From positions 1-64,000 of the forward strand of contig JAJTEF010000009.1 in the NCBI GenBank assembly GCA_021300355.1: a stretch of DNA of 64,000 bases, written 5' to 3'. The notes beneath the pieces were generated by a model. That model searched no databases. It saw only the letters and a list, made by a program, of their open reading frames with translations, and had not been told where the DNA came from. This document shows positions 44,239 through 54,855 of the stretch, piece by piece. The translations under genes were made by a program, and so were the position numbers. Source of the stretch: Sphingomonadaceae bacterium (GTDB taxonomy: Bacteria; Pseudomonadota; Alphaproteobacteria; Sphingomonadales; Sphingomonadaceae). Numbering within the stretch: position 1 is the first letter of the stretch; every line of letters starts with the position of its first letter.

Positions 44239-45787
44239 GCCCGCTGATCTTCAGCTGGGATGGAGCCGGGGGCTTTCGCTCACCGCCCGCATCCTTGCTG
44301 TAAATCTCTTCGTCTTGGCGCTGCTGGGCGCAGGGCTGTTTTTCCTCGACAGCTACCGCGTACGCCTGATTGCGGAACGCGGAGACGCTGCGCGGCGTCA
44401 GGCAACGTTCCTTGCCGAAAGCCTGTCTTTGGTCGCACCCGAAAAGCGCGCCGCGTATATCTACGAATTTGGCCAAGAGCATGAATCGCGGATTCGGGTC
44501 TATGCGCAAAATGGCGAAAAGATACTGGACAGCTTCGCCGGCCGTCCGCCGACATATGTCTTCCGCGATCCTGACAAGGAACCAATACCAAAAGTCATCG
44601 CGCGCGGCATTGATAAGATGTTCGACTTTTTGGTGGGTGCCGCTGTGCTGCAGCCATTTGCGGAACCGCGCGTCGATACGGCCGATGCTTGGCAACATGT
44701 ACTAAAGCCTAAGCCAGCGGACGCAGTGTCTACGGTCGCTTTTGCCCCTGACCTCACACATGTTATCAGCGCCGGCTCTCGGTCGCGCGATGGCCGCTTT
44801 GCGGTTCTGACAACATCCAATGAACGCGATATTCGCCTATTTGTCCGGGCTGAGCGGTTCAATGTCGGGATGTTTTTTGTCATCGCGCTTGGCATTGGCA
44901 TAATGCTCTCAATATTTCTCGCGCGAACCATCGTGCGTCCGCTTCGGCATCTGTCGCGCGCGGCGGTCAAGGTGCGGCTTGGCCGCGCTCAGGAAGTCAC
45001 CGTTCCGCGCCTGCCCTCGCGCCGTGATGAAATCGGCATGCTTGCACGCGCACTGTCCGACATGAGCATTGCGCTTAGGCAGCGTATTGACGCGACAGAA
45101 GCATTTGCAGCGGATGTCGCGCATGAGATTAAGAACCCGCTGGCGTCCTTACGGTCGGCACTGGATGGCGCAGAGCGCATTCAAGACCCGGCCCTGCGCA
45201 AACAGCTTATGGATGTCGCAAAAGCCGATGTGCAGCGCATGGACCGTTTGATCAGTGATATTTCAGACGCAAGCCGCGTGGATTCGCAACTGGCCAAGGC
45301 AAAGTTCGAACCCATCGACTTGGGCGATATGATTGAACAATTGCTTCAGGCGCGCGAAGACCGTGGCAGCGACAAGGATGTGAACATCGCCTTCGCACGG
45401 CCACGGCGGACAATCGCCACGGTCATGGGGGAAGATGTCCGCCTCGAACGCATGCTCACCAATCTCATCGACAACGCGGTGTCCTTTTCCCCACCGGGCG
45501 CAGTCGTGGAAATATCGGCTACGCTGGCCGACGAAGAAGTGATTATTCGCATCAGCGATGAAGGCCCCGGCGTTCCGCCGCAGGAACGAGAAGCCATCTT
45601 CCGCCGGTTCCACAGTGAACGCCCGCCAACGGAGAATTTCGGTAAACATAGCGGGCTGGGGCTGGCCATCGCGCGCACGATTGTTGAGGGCCACCATGGC
45701 CGCATCAATGTGCGCGACCGCGTGGATGGTAAAGGCGGGGCCTGCTTTGAAATCGCCCTTCCCTGCGCAGCGGTGGCGACCCGCTAA
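44210..45787 (+). CDS. chvG: Sensor histidine kinase ChvG
   Basis: '[19 protein letters not shown]' H-box, HAMP, HATPase_c. Confidence 0.93.
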   Translation: MQDIALQTAEPADLQLGWSRGLSLTARILAVNLFVLALLGAGLFFLDSYRVRLIAERGDAARRQATFLAESLSLVAPEKRAAYIYEFGQEHESRIRVYAQNGEKILDSFAGRPPTYVFRDPDKEPIPKVIARGIDKMFDFLVGAAVLQPFAEPRVDTADAWQHVLKPKPADAVSTVAFAPDLTHVISAGSRSRDGRFAVLTTSNERDIRLFVRAERFNVGMFFVIALGIGIMLSIFLARTIVRPLRHLSRAAVKVRLGRAQEVTVPRLPSRRDEIGMLARALSDMSIALRQRIDATEAFAADVAHEIKNPLASLRSALDGAERIQDPALRKQLMDVAKADVQRMDRLISDISDASRVDSQLAKAKFEPIDLGDMIEQLLQAREDRGSDKDVNIAFARPRRTIATVMGEDVRLERMLTNLIDNAVSFSPPGAVVEISATLADEEVIIRISDEGPGVPPQEREAIFRRFHSERPPTENFGKHSGLGLAIARTIVEGHHGRINVRDRVDGKGGACFEIALPCAAVATR

Positions 45788-46260
45788 TGCCACAGATGAT
45801 CCATGGCACCGCGATATCCATCGGTGGCCATGCTGTGCTGATTATGGGCGAATCGGGCAGCGGCAAGTCCGATCTCGCGCTCCGGCTGATCGATCGCGGC
45901 GCTATTTTGATCAGCGATGATGTCGTTTTTCTGAAAACCCGTGACAACACCCCAATACTTACCGTCGCCCCCAATATTGCCGGAAAGATCGAAGTGCGCG
46001 GCGTCGGCATCTTTGATGTCGATTTCATAGCGTCTGCGCCGCTTCGCCTCGTCGTGGAGTTCGTTGATGCACCAGACAGATTACCTGAAGACATTGCGCA
46101 CACCACCATTGGTGATTACGTCGTTGCCGTGTCCAAGCTAAATCCATTTGAACAAAGCAGCCCGATCAAGGTCGAATATGCGTTGCGGGCAGTTCTCGAT
46201 CGCGGCGCCTTGCCCGAATTTACATCCGCCGTTTCTGCAGAAGAAAGCTTGCCATCGTGA
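45787..46260 (+). CDS. hprK: HPr kinase/phosphorylase, short alphaproteobacterial form
   Basis: 'LIMGESGSGKSDLALRLIDRGAILISDDVV' Walker A; no N-terminal domain. Confidence 0.92.
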   Translation: MPQMIHGTAISIGGHAVLIMGESGSGKSDLALRLIDRGAILISDDVVFLKTRDNTPILTVAPNIAGKIEVRGVGIFDVDFIASAPLRLVVEFVDAPDRLPEDIAHTTIGDYVVAVSKLNPFEQSSPIKVEYALRAVLDRGALPEFTSAVSAEESLPS

Positions 46261-47222
46261 ACGCCAAAACAGCCTCTACCCCCCAAACAATATTGATTGT
46301 GACGGGCGTTTCTGGCGCAGGCAAAACCACCGTTTTGAAGGCGCTTGAAGATTTAGGTTGGGAGGCCGTCGACAATTTTCCGATCCGCCTTGCCAGCCAG
46401 TTACTTGAAATACCCGTTACCGGTCGTCAGGCGAGCCCAGATATCCCGATAGCCCTTGGCTTTGACAGCCGGACCCGCGGTTTTGACGCCGAAACGCTTA
46501 TTCAACAGATCAAACAGCTGCAGACCCAGCCCAACCTGACCATCAGGACGCTGTTTCTTGACTGCGCAGGCGTTGAAATTGAACGCCGTTATGCAGAAAC
46601 GCGTCGCCGTCACCCCGCGGCGCCGGACCGCCCGGCCATGGACGGCATCGCGATTGAACGCACGTTGATGGAGCCATTTCGGCGCTGGGCGGAAACGGTC
46701 ATCGATACCAGCAAGCTGTCTGCACATGACCTGCAACAGGCAATCCGCGAGCAGTTCAACAACGAAGCATCGCCACATTCCGTTATTACCATAACCAGCT
46801 TTGGCTATTCGCGGGGCATTCCGCACAATGCCGATCTGGTTTTTGACCTACGCTTTCTGCGCAATCCGCATTGGGACAATATACTTCGGCCGCTTACGGG
46901 TTTGGATGAAGGTGTATCGCGTTATGTCGAAGCTGACCCGGCCTATGATGCGGCGATGGAAAAGATACGCGACTTGCTCCGCTATCTTTTGCCGCTCTAT
47001 GACGCGCAAGGTAAGGCGTATGTAAACATTGCCTTTGGCTGCACCGGCGGACGTCACAGGTCCGTGCATGTGGCCGAACAATTCGGGCGTTGGTTACGTG
47101 AAGATGGCTTTGACCCAGCGGTTAACCACCGCAATCTGACCTCAAGGCCGATTGACGCAATTGAGGAGCCTGCTAACGGCGCAAATAAGAATAGCGCACC
47201 ACAGGGTAACGACATCACATGA
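46257..47222 (+). CDS. rapZ: RNase adapter protein RapZ
   Basis: 'GVSGAGKTTVLKALEDLGWEAVDNFP', 'AFGCTGGRHRSVHVAEQ'. Confidence 0.95.
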   Translation: MNAKTASTPQTILIVTGVSGAGKTTVLKALEDLGWEAVDNFPIRLASQLLEIPVTGRQASPDIPIALGFDSRTRGFDAETLIQQIKQLQTQPNLTIRTLFLDCAGVEIERRYAETRRRHPAAPDRPAMDGIAIERTLMEPFRRWAETVIDTSKLSAHDLQQAIREQFNNEASPHSVITITSFGYSRGIPHNADLVFDLRFLRNPHWDNILRPLTGLDEGVSRYVEADPAYDAAMEKIRDLLRYLLPLYDAQGKAYVNIAFGCTGGRHRSVHVAEQFGRWLREDGFDPAVNHRNLTSRPIDAIEEPANGANKNSAPQGNDIT

Positions 47223-47623
47223 TCGGTTTGATTTTAGTCACACATGGCAAGCTTGCCGCCGAGTTTCTCGTCGCGCTCGAGCATGTTGTTGGCCCCCAAA
47301 AAGACATCGCCACCATTTGCATTGGTCCGCATGACGACATGGAGGCCCGCCGCAATGAAATAGCTGCGGCCATTAAACAGGTTGATTCCGGCAAAGGCGC
47401 TATAATCCTCTCCGATCTTTTTGGCGGAACGCCCTCCAATCTGGCTATCTCGCTGCTCGAGACCGGCAGGGTCGAAGTCATCGCCGGCGTAAACCTGCCG
47501 ATGCTGATCCGCCTCGATAGCGCCCGCAAAAACCTGGATGTGAAAGAGGCTGTCGCCGCTGCGCGTGAAGCGGGCCGAAAATATATCAGCGTGGCGTCCG
47601 AAGTGCTTGAGGCATCGAAATGA
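47219..47623 (+). CDS. PTS mannose-type EIIA
   Basis: 'MIGLILVTHGKLAAEFL' active-site His; 'LSDLFGGTPSNLA'. Confidence 0.93.
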   Translation: MIGLILVTHGKLAAEFLVALEHVVGPQKDIATICIGPHDDMEARRNEIAAAIKQVDSGKGAIILSDLFGGTPSNLAISLLETGRVEVIAGVNLPMLIRLDSARKNLDVKEAVAAAREAGRKYISVASEVLEASK

Positions 47624-47898
47624 CCCGCATCAGCCGGTCAGCAACAATCGTGAATGTGAAAGGGCTGCACGCCCGCGCCAGTGCAAAATTTGTCACCTTT
47701 GTTAGCCGGTTGCCCGAGGGCATTAAGGTTGAAGTCGAAAAAGACGGCCAGCTTGTCACGGGCACGTCCATCATGGGCCTAATGATGCTCGGCGCAGCCA
47801 AGGGCAGTGAAATTACCATTCACGTCGAAGGCGACCAGGCCGAGCCCGCGATTGAAAAACTCATCGGGCTGGTCGTCGACGGCTTTGGCGAAGACTGA
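47620..47898 (+). CDS. HPr-family phosphocarrier protein
   Basis: 'VKGLHARASAKFV' His site; 'GTSIMGLMMLGAAKG'. Confidence 0.94.
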   Translation: MTRISRSATIVNVKGLHARASAKFVTFVSRLPEGIKVEVEKDGQLVTGTSIMGLMMLGAAKGSEITIHVEGDQAEPAIEKLIGLVVDGFGED

Positions 47899-48710
47899 TG
47901 CGCCGTGAGATTACCGGATTTTCCAATCCCCTTCTGAAGGAAATCCGCGGACTGCGGGAAAAGAAATTGCGGAAACGCGCCGGGCTGTTTCTTGCCGAAG
48001 GCCTCCGCATTATGACGGAAGCCCGCGAAGCTGGTTTTCTCCCCGAAATGCTGTTCCGGGTCAAAGATCGGCCCGTACACGCGCTGGAAATCGCGCTTGA
48101 GGACGAGGTTCTGCGCAACGGCGGGGACGTGATTGAAACCAGCGCCGAAATCATGGCAAAATTGTCCGGTAAAGATAACGCGCAGGCGGTCGTCGGTGTC
48201 TATCGTGACCATGGCACCGCGCTTGCCGATATAGAGCGCGCGACCGCGCCGATCTGGCTCGTGGCGCAAGCGATGCGCGACCCGGGCAATTTGGGGACAA
48301 TGTTGCGGACTGGCGACGCTGTCGGCGCCGGCGGGCTTATTCTGATAGATGACTGCACAGACCCATTTTCGGTTGAGGCTGTCCGCGCGAGCATGGGCGC
48401 TATTTTCACGCAAAAAATTGTTCAGTGTCGATGGGACGAGTTTATGACCTGGTTGCGCGCGGGCGATGGTCAGCTGGTCGGAACGAGCCTGCAAACCGAC
48501 ACAGACTATCAAGCTGCGCGCTACACCAGCCCGTGCTTCATCCTGACGGGCAACGAAGCGCAGGGTCTACCCGACGATTATGAAGGTCAATGCGACTTGC
48601 TCGTCAAAATGCCGATGCAGGGCAAAGCCGACAGCTTAAACGCGGCGGTCGCCACGGCGGTCATGGCATATGAAGTGCTGAACCAGTTTCGCCGTCCAGC
48701 GCGCGGCTGA
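47898..48710 (+). CDS. TrmH/SpoU-family RNA methyltransferase
   Basis: 'MRDPGNLGTMLRTGDAVGAGGLILID', 'LTGNEAQGLPDDYEGQCDLLVKMPMQGKADSLNAAVATAVMAYE'. Confidence 0.93.
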   Translation: MRREITGFSNPLLKEIRGLREKKLRKRAGLFLAEGLRIMTEAREAGFLPEMLFRVKDRPVHALEIALEDEVLRNGGDVIETSAEIMAKLSGKDNAQAVVGVYRDHGTALADIERATAPIWLVAQAMRDPGNLGTMLRTGDAVGAGGLILIDDCTDPFSVEAVRASMGAIFTQKIVQCRWDEFMTWLRAGDGQLVGTSLQTDTDYQAARYTSPCFILTGNEAQGLPDDYEGQCDLLVKMPMQGKADSLNAAVATAVMAYEVLNQFRRPARG

Positions 48711-48725
48711 CGTTCGCCGGAGCAA

Positions 48726-50069
48726 TCACTCCGCCGCTTCGCGTCCGTCGGCAATTTGCGCATTGCCTTCGTCATCGCCATAACGCGGCAGCGCTTCAAC
48801 CGACGGAATATCTTCCAATTCGCGCTTGCCGGTTTCGATATTGAGATCGGCAAATTTCCGACCCGTTGACATAACGTTGCGTTCAAAACTGCCCACGAAT
48901 TTGTTGTAATTATTCACCGCCGAGGACAGGCCACTGCCCACCGATTTCAGATGCTGCGCGGCCACGGCAATGCGGTCGTACATTTCCTTACCAAGCGCGC
49001 CAATCTGCTTGGCTTCGCGTGCGAGGCCCTCTTGCCGCCACACGCTGGCAACGGTGCGCGCAATTGCAACCAGATTGGTCGGCGTCGCCAACAACACCTT
49101 CTTATCAAAGGCAAAGTCCCACAATTGCGGTTCATGCTCGAGCGCAGCGGCCAGAAAATGTTCACCTGGGACAAACATAATCACATAATCGGGCGCGTCC
49201 TCAAACTGGTCCCAATAGGCTTTTCGCGAAAGACCATCGATATGGTTCTTCATCGACTGTGTGTGCCGCGTCATGGCGACGGCGCGGACTTCATCATCCA
49301 CGGAGGCAAATGCGTCTTGGTAATCGTTCAAAGACACCTTGGCGTCGATAACCAACGTCCGCCCGCCCGGGACATGAATGATCGCGTCGGGCCGCAAGCG
49401 AAGGCCATCGCCTGCATCAATGCTGGTTTCGAGGTCAAAATCGACATGTTCAGATAGGCCGCAGCTTTCCAAAACATTCTTCAACTGCTGCTCGCCCCAG
49501 CGGCCCCGCGCTTTAGGCGCATTGCGCAACGAGTTCATCAGGCCAGAGGCAACGTTGGAAACACGCTCCTGCCCGAGGCGCATTTCACCAATCAGCCCCT
49601 TCAGATCGCCATAGGCTTCCGTGCGGTCTTTCTCGATTTTGCCGACTTGCTCTTCATATGCTTTCAGCTTTTCGCCAACCGGTCCCAAAAGCTGCTTCAA
49701 CCGCTCTTCATTCTTTTCACCGGCCTGATGAAAACGTTCATCGGCGCGTTGAAGAAAGGCCGCTTGCGCTTCGCCCAACAGTTTTTGGCCAATCTCGCCA
49801 AACTGCGCCGACAAGGTTTCTTTAGCCTGACCCAGCGCAGCGATCTGCTCGTCAAAACCGCGCTCACGTTCTTCTAGGCTGGTTTCCAGACGCGCCAAAC
49901 GGTCCTTTGCACTGTCCCGCTCAACCACGACCTGATCAAGCATGGACCGCAGTTGCACGGTGGTTTCCTGCCCCGCCCGGCTTTCACGCCCGCCTGCAAA
50001 CCAGCCGAGGACAAGCCCGACCAACAAAGTAACCACAACGATGACAATGACAACTAACGGCTCCAACAC
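48726..50069 (-). CDS. rmuC: DNA recombination protein RmuC
   Basis: 'RGRWGEQQLKNVLESCGLSEHVDFD', 'VIDAKVSLNDYQDAFAS'. Confidence 0.93.
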   Translation of the reverse strand: MLEPLVVIVIVVVTLLVGLVLGWFAGGRESRAGQETTVQLRSMLDQVVVERDSAKDRLARLETSLEERERGFDEQIAALGQAKETLSAQFGEIGQKLLGEAQAAFLQRADERFHQAGEKNEERLKQLLGPVGEKLKAYEEQVGKIEKDRTEAYGDLKGLIGEMRLGQERVSNVASGLMNSLRNAPKARGRWGEQQLKNVLESCGLSEHVDFDLETSIDAGDGLRLRPDAIIHVPGGRTLVIDAKVSLNDYQDAFASVDDEVRAVAMTRHTQSMKNHIDGLSRKAYWDQFEDAPDYVIMFVPGEHFLAAALEHEPQLWDFAFDKKVLLATPTNLVAIARTVASVWRQEGLAREAKQIGALGKEMYDRIAVAAQHLKSVGSGLSSAVNNYNKFVGSFERNVMSTGRKFADLNIETGKRELEDIPSVEALPRYGDDEGNAQIADGREAAE

Positions 50070-50120
50070 AGCACTCCAAATATAGAACGAATGAGGAACA
50101 TAGCCTATGACAGGCTTAGG

Positions 50121-50888
50121 TCAAGCGGCTTCGGTTTGCGCCCGCCGTGCCTTTTTTACGCGCGCATAGCTTATGGCGCTAAACGGCAGCAGCCCTGCAT
50201 AAACTATTGTCGCCCCGATCATCGCAACCCAAGGGGCAGCAACCAAGGTCGCGGTAAACAAACCAACAAAGGCGAGAGCCATAAAGCGCAGGCTGCGGCG
50301 GACCTTAATCGACGACCAGCTGTAGGTGGCAACATTGGAAACCATCAAGACCGCGCACAGGAGCAACCATGGCCCAAGAAAGCGATAGTCACGCACCCAT
50401 TCTGCACCGGTTTCGAACCAAATCATCATCGGCAGCAAGGCCAAAGCCGCGCCGGGCGGCGATGGGACGCCGGTGTTAAATCCCGCCAATTTATGGGGCT
50501 GGTCTTCGGTGTCGATGCGCGCATTAAAACGCGCAAGCCGCAGCGCAGCGCACAGCACAAAGAATACGGAGATGGTCCAGCCGAAGCGCGGCATATCCTG
50601 CAGCACCCACATGTACATGACCAGCGCCGGGGTCGCGCCGAAAGCAATCACATCGGACAGCGAATCCAGTTCCGCACCAAAGCGGCTTTCGCCTTTCAAC
50701 ATCCGCGCGATGCGGCCATCCATGACGTCAAGCACGCCTGCAATAACCATTGCGGCGACAGCATTTTCCCAGCGGCCCTGCATCGCAAACCATGTCCCCG
50801 AGAGGCCAGTGCACAATGCCAACGCAGTGATCGCATTTGGCGCGAGCGCCCGCAACGGAATGCCAGGGCGAGAGGGAAAATCGTTCAT
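50121..50888 (-). CDS. pssA: CDP-diacylglycerol-serine O-phosphatidyltransferase
   Basis: CDP-alcohol phosphatidyltransferase motif 'VMDGRIARMLKGESRFGAELDSLSD'. Confidence 0.93.
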   Translation of the reverse strand: MNDFPSRPGIPLRALAPNAITALALCTGLSGTWFAMQGRWENAVAAMVIAGVLDVMDGRIARMLKGESRFGAELDSLSDVIAFGATPALVMYMWVLQDMPRFGWTISVFFVLCAALRLARFNARIDTEDQPHKLAGFNTGVPSPPGAALALLPMMIWFETGAEWVRDYRFLGPWLLLCAVLMVSNVATYSWSSIKVRRSLRFMALAFVGLFTATLVAAPWVAMIGATIVYAGLLPFSAISYARVKKARRAQTEAA

Positions 50889-51622
50889 TAGTGTGCGACG
50901 GCAATCAAATCTTGGTCAACACCCAAGTCCGCAATAACCGTTTCGCCAGCAACGCAACGCTGCCCCTTAATGACGCGCGACGATGTTCCGTGCGGCAAAT
51001 ATACATCCACGCGGCTGCCAAAGCGGATAAGGCCGATACGTTGGCCGTTGGCAACGCTGTCACCTTCTTTCACAAAGGCAACAATACGGCGGGCGACAAG
51101 ACCAGCGATTTGGGTAAAGCCGATACGCACGCCGTCGCTACGTTCCACAAGGAAGTGCTGACGCTCGTTTTCTTCGCTCGCTTTATCCAAGTCAGCGTTC
51201 AAAAACTTACCGGCGATGTACACAACGCGTTTGATCGTGCCGCGGATTGGCGTCCGGTTAATATGCACGTCAAACACGCTCATAAAGATGGAAACCCGGG
51301 TCATCGGCTGATCACCCAGACCGTCTGGCCCGCGCAATTCTGCTGGTGGCAGAACTTGTTCAATCAAGGTGACAAGGCCATCTGCTGGCGAAACCACAAA
51401 GCGGTCATCAATGGGTGTTGCACGGACTGGATCGCGAAAGAAAGCGAGTGTCCATATGGTCACTGCGCCCATGGGCCACGCGAGCGTCTCCCATGCCATA
51501 AATGCAAAGAACAGGGTGATACCAGCTGCGATCAGGCCAAATTTACGGCCTTCAGGGTGAACAGGTGGAAACGACCATTTCGCGACCCCCGTGCCCCGGT
51601 TTGTCAGTTCTTGTCTACTCAT
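50888..51622 (-). CDS. psd: Phosphatidylserine decarboxylase
   Basis: 'VSPADGLV', '[14 protein letters not shown]' (LGST-like GTS site). Confidence 0.93.
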   Translation of the reverse strand: MSRQELTNRGTGVAKWSFPPVHPEGRKFGLIAAGITLFFAFMAWETLAWPMGAVTIWTLAFFRDPVRATPIDDRFVVSPADGLVTLIEQVLPPAELRGPDGLGDQPMTRVSIFMSVFDVHINRTPIRGTIKRVVYIAGKFLNADLDKASEENERQHFLVERSDGVRIGFTQIAGLVARRIVAFVKEGDSVANGQRIGLIRFGSRVDVYLPHGTSSRVIKGQRCVAGETVIADLGVDQDLIAVAH

Positions 51623-51773
51623 AGACTTTAGCTAGGGGATGACGGTGCATATGACAACCTTTGATGCCGTTTCCGGCAATTTCCGACAATTACGGTAGCC
51701 AGTTGAACATATGGCAGACTTTGCTATGGCACCGTTCAATATCAAGTCTCCCCAATGGAAAGTGCTTTCTGAC

Positions 51774-52994
51774 ATGGCAAAAATTAAGGTCAAAAATCCG
51801 GTTGTAGAACTCGATGGCGACGAAATGACTCGCATCATCTGGGAATGGATCAGGGAACGTCTCATCCTGCCATATCTCGATATTGACCTGAAATATTACG
51901 ACCTTGGCATGGAATATCGCGACAAAACCAATGACAAGGTCACTGTTGATTCCGCCAACGCCATTCGCGAATTCGGCGTCGGCGTAAAATGCGCGACCAT
52001 CACACCAGATGAAGCACGTGTGGAAGAGTTCGGCCTGCAGAAAATGTGGAAGTCGCCAAACGGCACCATCCGCAATATTTTGGGCGGCGTTGTTTTCCGT
52101 GAACCCATCGTCATCGAAAATGTACCGCGCCTTATTCCGGGCTGGACGGACCCTATCGTGATCGGCCGCCATGCCTTTGGTGACCAGTATCGCGCGACCG
52201 ATTTCCTCGTTCCTGGACCCGGCACATTGCGTCTCGTGTGGGACGGCGACGATGGCCAAAAAATTGACGAAGAAGTTTTCCGTTATCCATCACCGGGCGT
52301 TGCGCTTGCGATGTACAATCTCGACGATTCGATTCGTGATTTTGCCCGCGCTTCACTGAACTATGGCGTAACCCGCGAATGGCCCGTGTATCTGTCGACC
52401 AAGAACACCATCCTGAAATATTATGATGGCCGCTTTAAGGACCTTTTCCAAGAAGTGTACGAAGCCGAATTTGCCGAAAAGTTCAAAGCGCTTGGTATTG
52501 TGTACGAGCATCGCTTGATCGATGACATGGTTGCATCGGCGCTGAAGTGGTCGGGCAAGTTCATCTGGGCCTGCAAAAACTATGATGGCGATGTGCAATC
52601 CGACCAAGTCGCTCAAGGATTCGGTTCGCTTGGATTGATGACGTCAATTCTGCTGACACCAGATGGCAAGACCGTTGAAGCCGAAGCCGCACATGGCACG
52701 GTAACGCGCCATTACCGCCAGCATCAGCAGGGCAAGGCAACATCGACCAACCCGATTGCGTCGATTTTTGCATGGACCGGCGGTCTGAAATTCCGTGGCA
52801 AGTTTGACGAAACACCTGAAGTGACGCGCTTTGCCGAAACGCTTGAAGAAGTGTGCATCCAGACCGTTGAAGATGGCCACATGACAAAGGATCTCGCGAT
52901 CCTCATTGGTCCAGACCAGGCATGGATGACGACCGAGCAGTTCTTTGAACAGGTTCGCGCCAACCTCGAAATCAAAATGGGCAGCTGGCAGTAA
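51774..52994 (+). CDS. icd: NADP-dependent isocitrate dehydrogenase
   Basis: '[45 protein letters not shown]'; full length; start chosen at MAKIKVK. Confidence 0.95.
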   Translation: MAKIKVKNPVVELDGDEMTRIIWEWIRERLILPYLDIDLKYYDLGMEYRDKTNDKVTVDSANAIREFGVGVKCATITPDEARVEEFGLQKMWKSPNGTIRNILGGVVFREPIVIENVPRLIPGWTDPIVIGRHAFGDQYRATDFLVPGPGTLRLVWDGDDGQKIDEEVFRYPSPGVALAMYNLDDSIRDFARASLNYGVTREWPVYLSTKNTILKYYDGRFKDLFQEVYEAEFAEKFKALGIVYEHRLIDDMVASALKWSGKFIWACKNYDGDVQSDQVAQGFGSLGLMTSILLTPDGKTVEAEAAHGTVTRHYRQHQQGKATSTNPIASIFAWTGGLKFRGKFDETPEVTRFAETLEEVCIQTVEDGHMTKDLAILIGPDQAWMTTEQFFEQVRANLEIKMGSWQ

Positions 52995-53015
52995 CAGCAA
53001 GCGCATAATTACAAC

Positions 53016-53046
53016 AAAGCGCGGGGGGCGACCTCCGCGCTTTTTT
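53016..53046 (+). terminator. Intrinsic terminator after icd
   Basis: AAAGCGCGG...CCGCGCTTTTTT. Confidence 0.8.
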
Positions 53047-53094
53047 ATTGTCTTGTCCTTCCCTTTTCATGCGGCATTGGCGTACAAAGTGCAC

Positions 53095-54855
53095 ATGGCA
53101 GGTGAACTACACAGCGAAAGCATAAGCGATCTGCTCGTCATTCTGGGCGCGGCTGGAATCGTCATCCCGGCCTTCGCCCGTTTTCGCATCACGCCGATTA
53201 TCGGTTTCATCTTGGTGGGGATAATGGTCGGCCCCATGGGCCTCGGCACTTTGGTCGAACGCTATCCATTGCTTGAATGGGTAACCATTACCAATCCAGA
53301 GGCCATTGGCCCCATTGGCGAATATGGCATTATCTTATTGCTGTTCACGATAGGGCTTGAACTGTCCTTTCGGCGATTGTGGAAGATGCGGCGTCTGGTT
53401 TTTGGCGTGGGCGCGGCGCAATTGTTCGGTGCGGGGCTCATCATTGCTGCGGGGCTTTTGCTATTTGGCTATAACCTGACGGCGGCGATTGGCATCGGCA
53501 TTGCGCTGGCGCTTTCATCGACTGCGCTGGTGCTGCCGATTTCGGGCACGCATTCTGCCGTTGGCAAATCGGCCCTTGGGATGTTGCTTTTCGAAGATCT
53601 TGCGATCGTCCCGATCATCTTCGTCCTGGGGGCGCTGGCTCCACAAGCGGGTTCGGATTCGTGGGAGGGCATTGTTACTGTTCTCTGGCAGGGCACATTG
53701 GTGATCGTCGGCATGCTTGTGCTTGGCCGCTTCTTCCTGCCCCGCTTGTTCGGACAGGCCGCGCGCACCAAAAGCCCTGAGCTATTTGTGTCGGTCAGCC
53801 TGCTGGTGGTGATCGTGGCAAGCCTCGCGACGGGTGCGGTTGGCCTTTCGCCCATCGTCGGCGCAATGATCGCGGGCCTGTTAATCGCCGAGACGGACTA
53901 TCACACCGAAGTCGCCGTCATGACCGCGCCGTTCAAGGGGTTGGCGCTGGGTGTGTTTCTGATCAGCATCGGCATGCAAGTCGATCTGCGCTTTGTCACG
54001 GCCAATTGGGCAGCGTTGGTCGGTGCCGTTGCCAGCGTCATTCTGATAAAGGCGGCGGTTACCGCAGGCCTGCTGAAGCTGAACGGCGCACGCACGGGGA
54101 CCGCGACCGAGACAGGCGTTCTTATGGGAAGCCCATCCGAAACCACGCTCATTGTGTTAGGCGCAGCCGGCGCGGCGCAGATTATTGACGCTGCGACCAT
54201 CAATTTCTGGCAAGTCGCAACCGCGATTGGCTTAACCATCACGCCGATATTGGCACGCATCGGCCACGACATGGCGCGCCGAATTGAACTGCGCGAGACC
54301 GACGACGAGATATATGAGCAAGACCCGGCACAGGAACCGCGTACGGTTGTCATTGGCTTTGGCCGGGTCGGTCATTTGGTGGCCGACATGCTGACGAAGC
54401 ATGGGCAGCCTTATGTTGCGGTTGAATCCAATGTGGATGCGGTCACAGCGGCGCGGCGCGGTGGGTATAAAGTTATCTTTGGCGACATCTCACGACCCGA
54501 AACATTGGACAAGCTAAGCCTTGGCCACGCAAAGGCGATTATTCTGACCATGGACCAACCGGTGCTGGCCGAACATATCGTCAAGCGCGTCCGCCAGTGG
54601 TTGCCGGATATTACCATCGTTACGCGCGCCCGCGATGCAGACCATGCCGCACGCCTGTATCAGGCCGGGGCAACCGACGCCGTTCCCGAAACGCTGGAAA
54701 GCTCGCTTCAGCTATCGGAAGCCGTGCTTGTCGACCTCGGCGTGGCCATGGGCCCCGTGATCGCATCGATCCACGAAAAGCGCGACGAATTCCGGCGGCA
54801 GATTAAAGAAGCCGGCGGCCTCGACGAGGCCCCCAAGCTCAAGCTTACGTCTTAA
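53095..54855 (+). CDS. CPA2-family monovalent cation:proton antiporter with RCK/TrkA-N domain (Kef-like)
   Basis: Na/H exchanger membrane domain plus '[17 protein letters not shown]' Rossmann domain. Confidence 0.92.
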   Translation: MAGELHSESISDLLVILGAAGIVIPAFARFRITPIIGFILVGIMVGPMGLGTLVERYPLLEWVTITNPEAIGPIGEYGIILLLFTIGLELSFRRLWKMRRLVFGVGAAQLFGAGLIIAAGLLLFGYNLTAAIGIGIALALSSTALVLPISGTHSAVGKSALGMLLFEDLAIVPIIFVLGALAPQAGSDSWEGIVTVLWQGTLVIVGMLVLGRFFLPRLFGQAARTKSPELFVSVSLLVVIVASLATGAVGLSPIVGAMIAGLLIAETDYHTEVAVMTAPFKGLALGVFLISIGMQVDLRFVTANWAALVGAVASVILIKAAVTAGLLKLNGARTGTATETGVLMGSPSETTLIVLGAAGAAQIIDAATINFWQVATAIGLTITPILARIGHDMARRIELRETDDEIYEQDPAQEPRTVVIGFGRVGHLVADMLTKHGQPYVAVESNVDAVTAARRGGYKVIFGDISRPETLDKLSLGHAKAIILTMDQPVLAEHIVKRVRQWLPDITIVTRARDADHAARLYQAGATDAVPETLESSLQLSEAVLVDLGVAMGPVIASIHEKRDEFRRQIKEAGGLDEAPKLKLTS

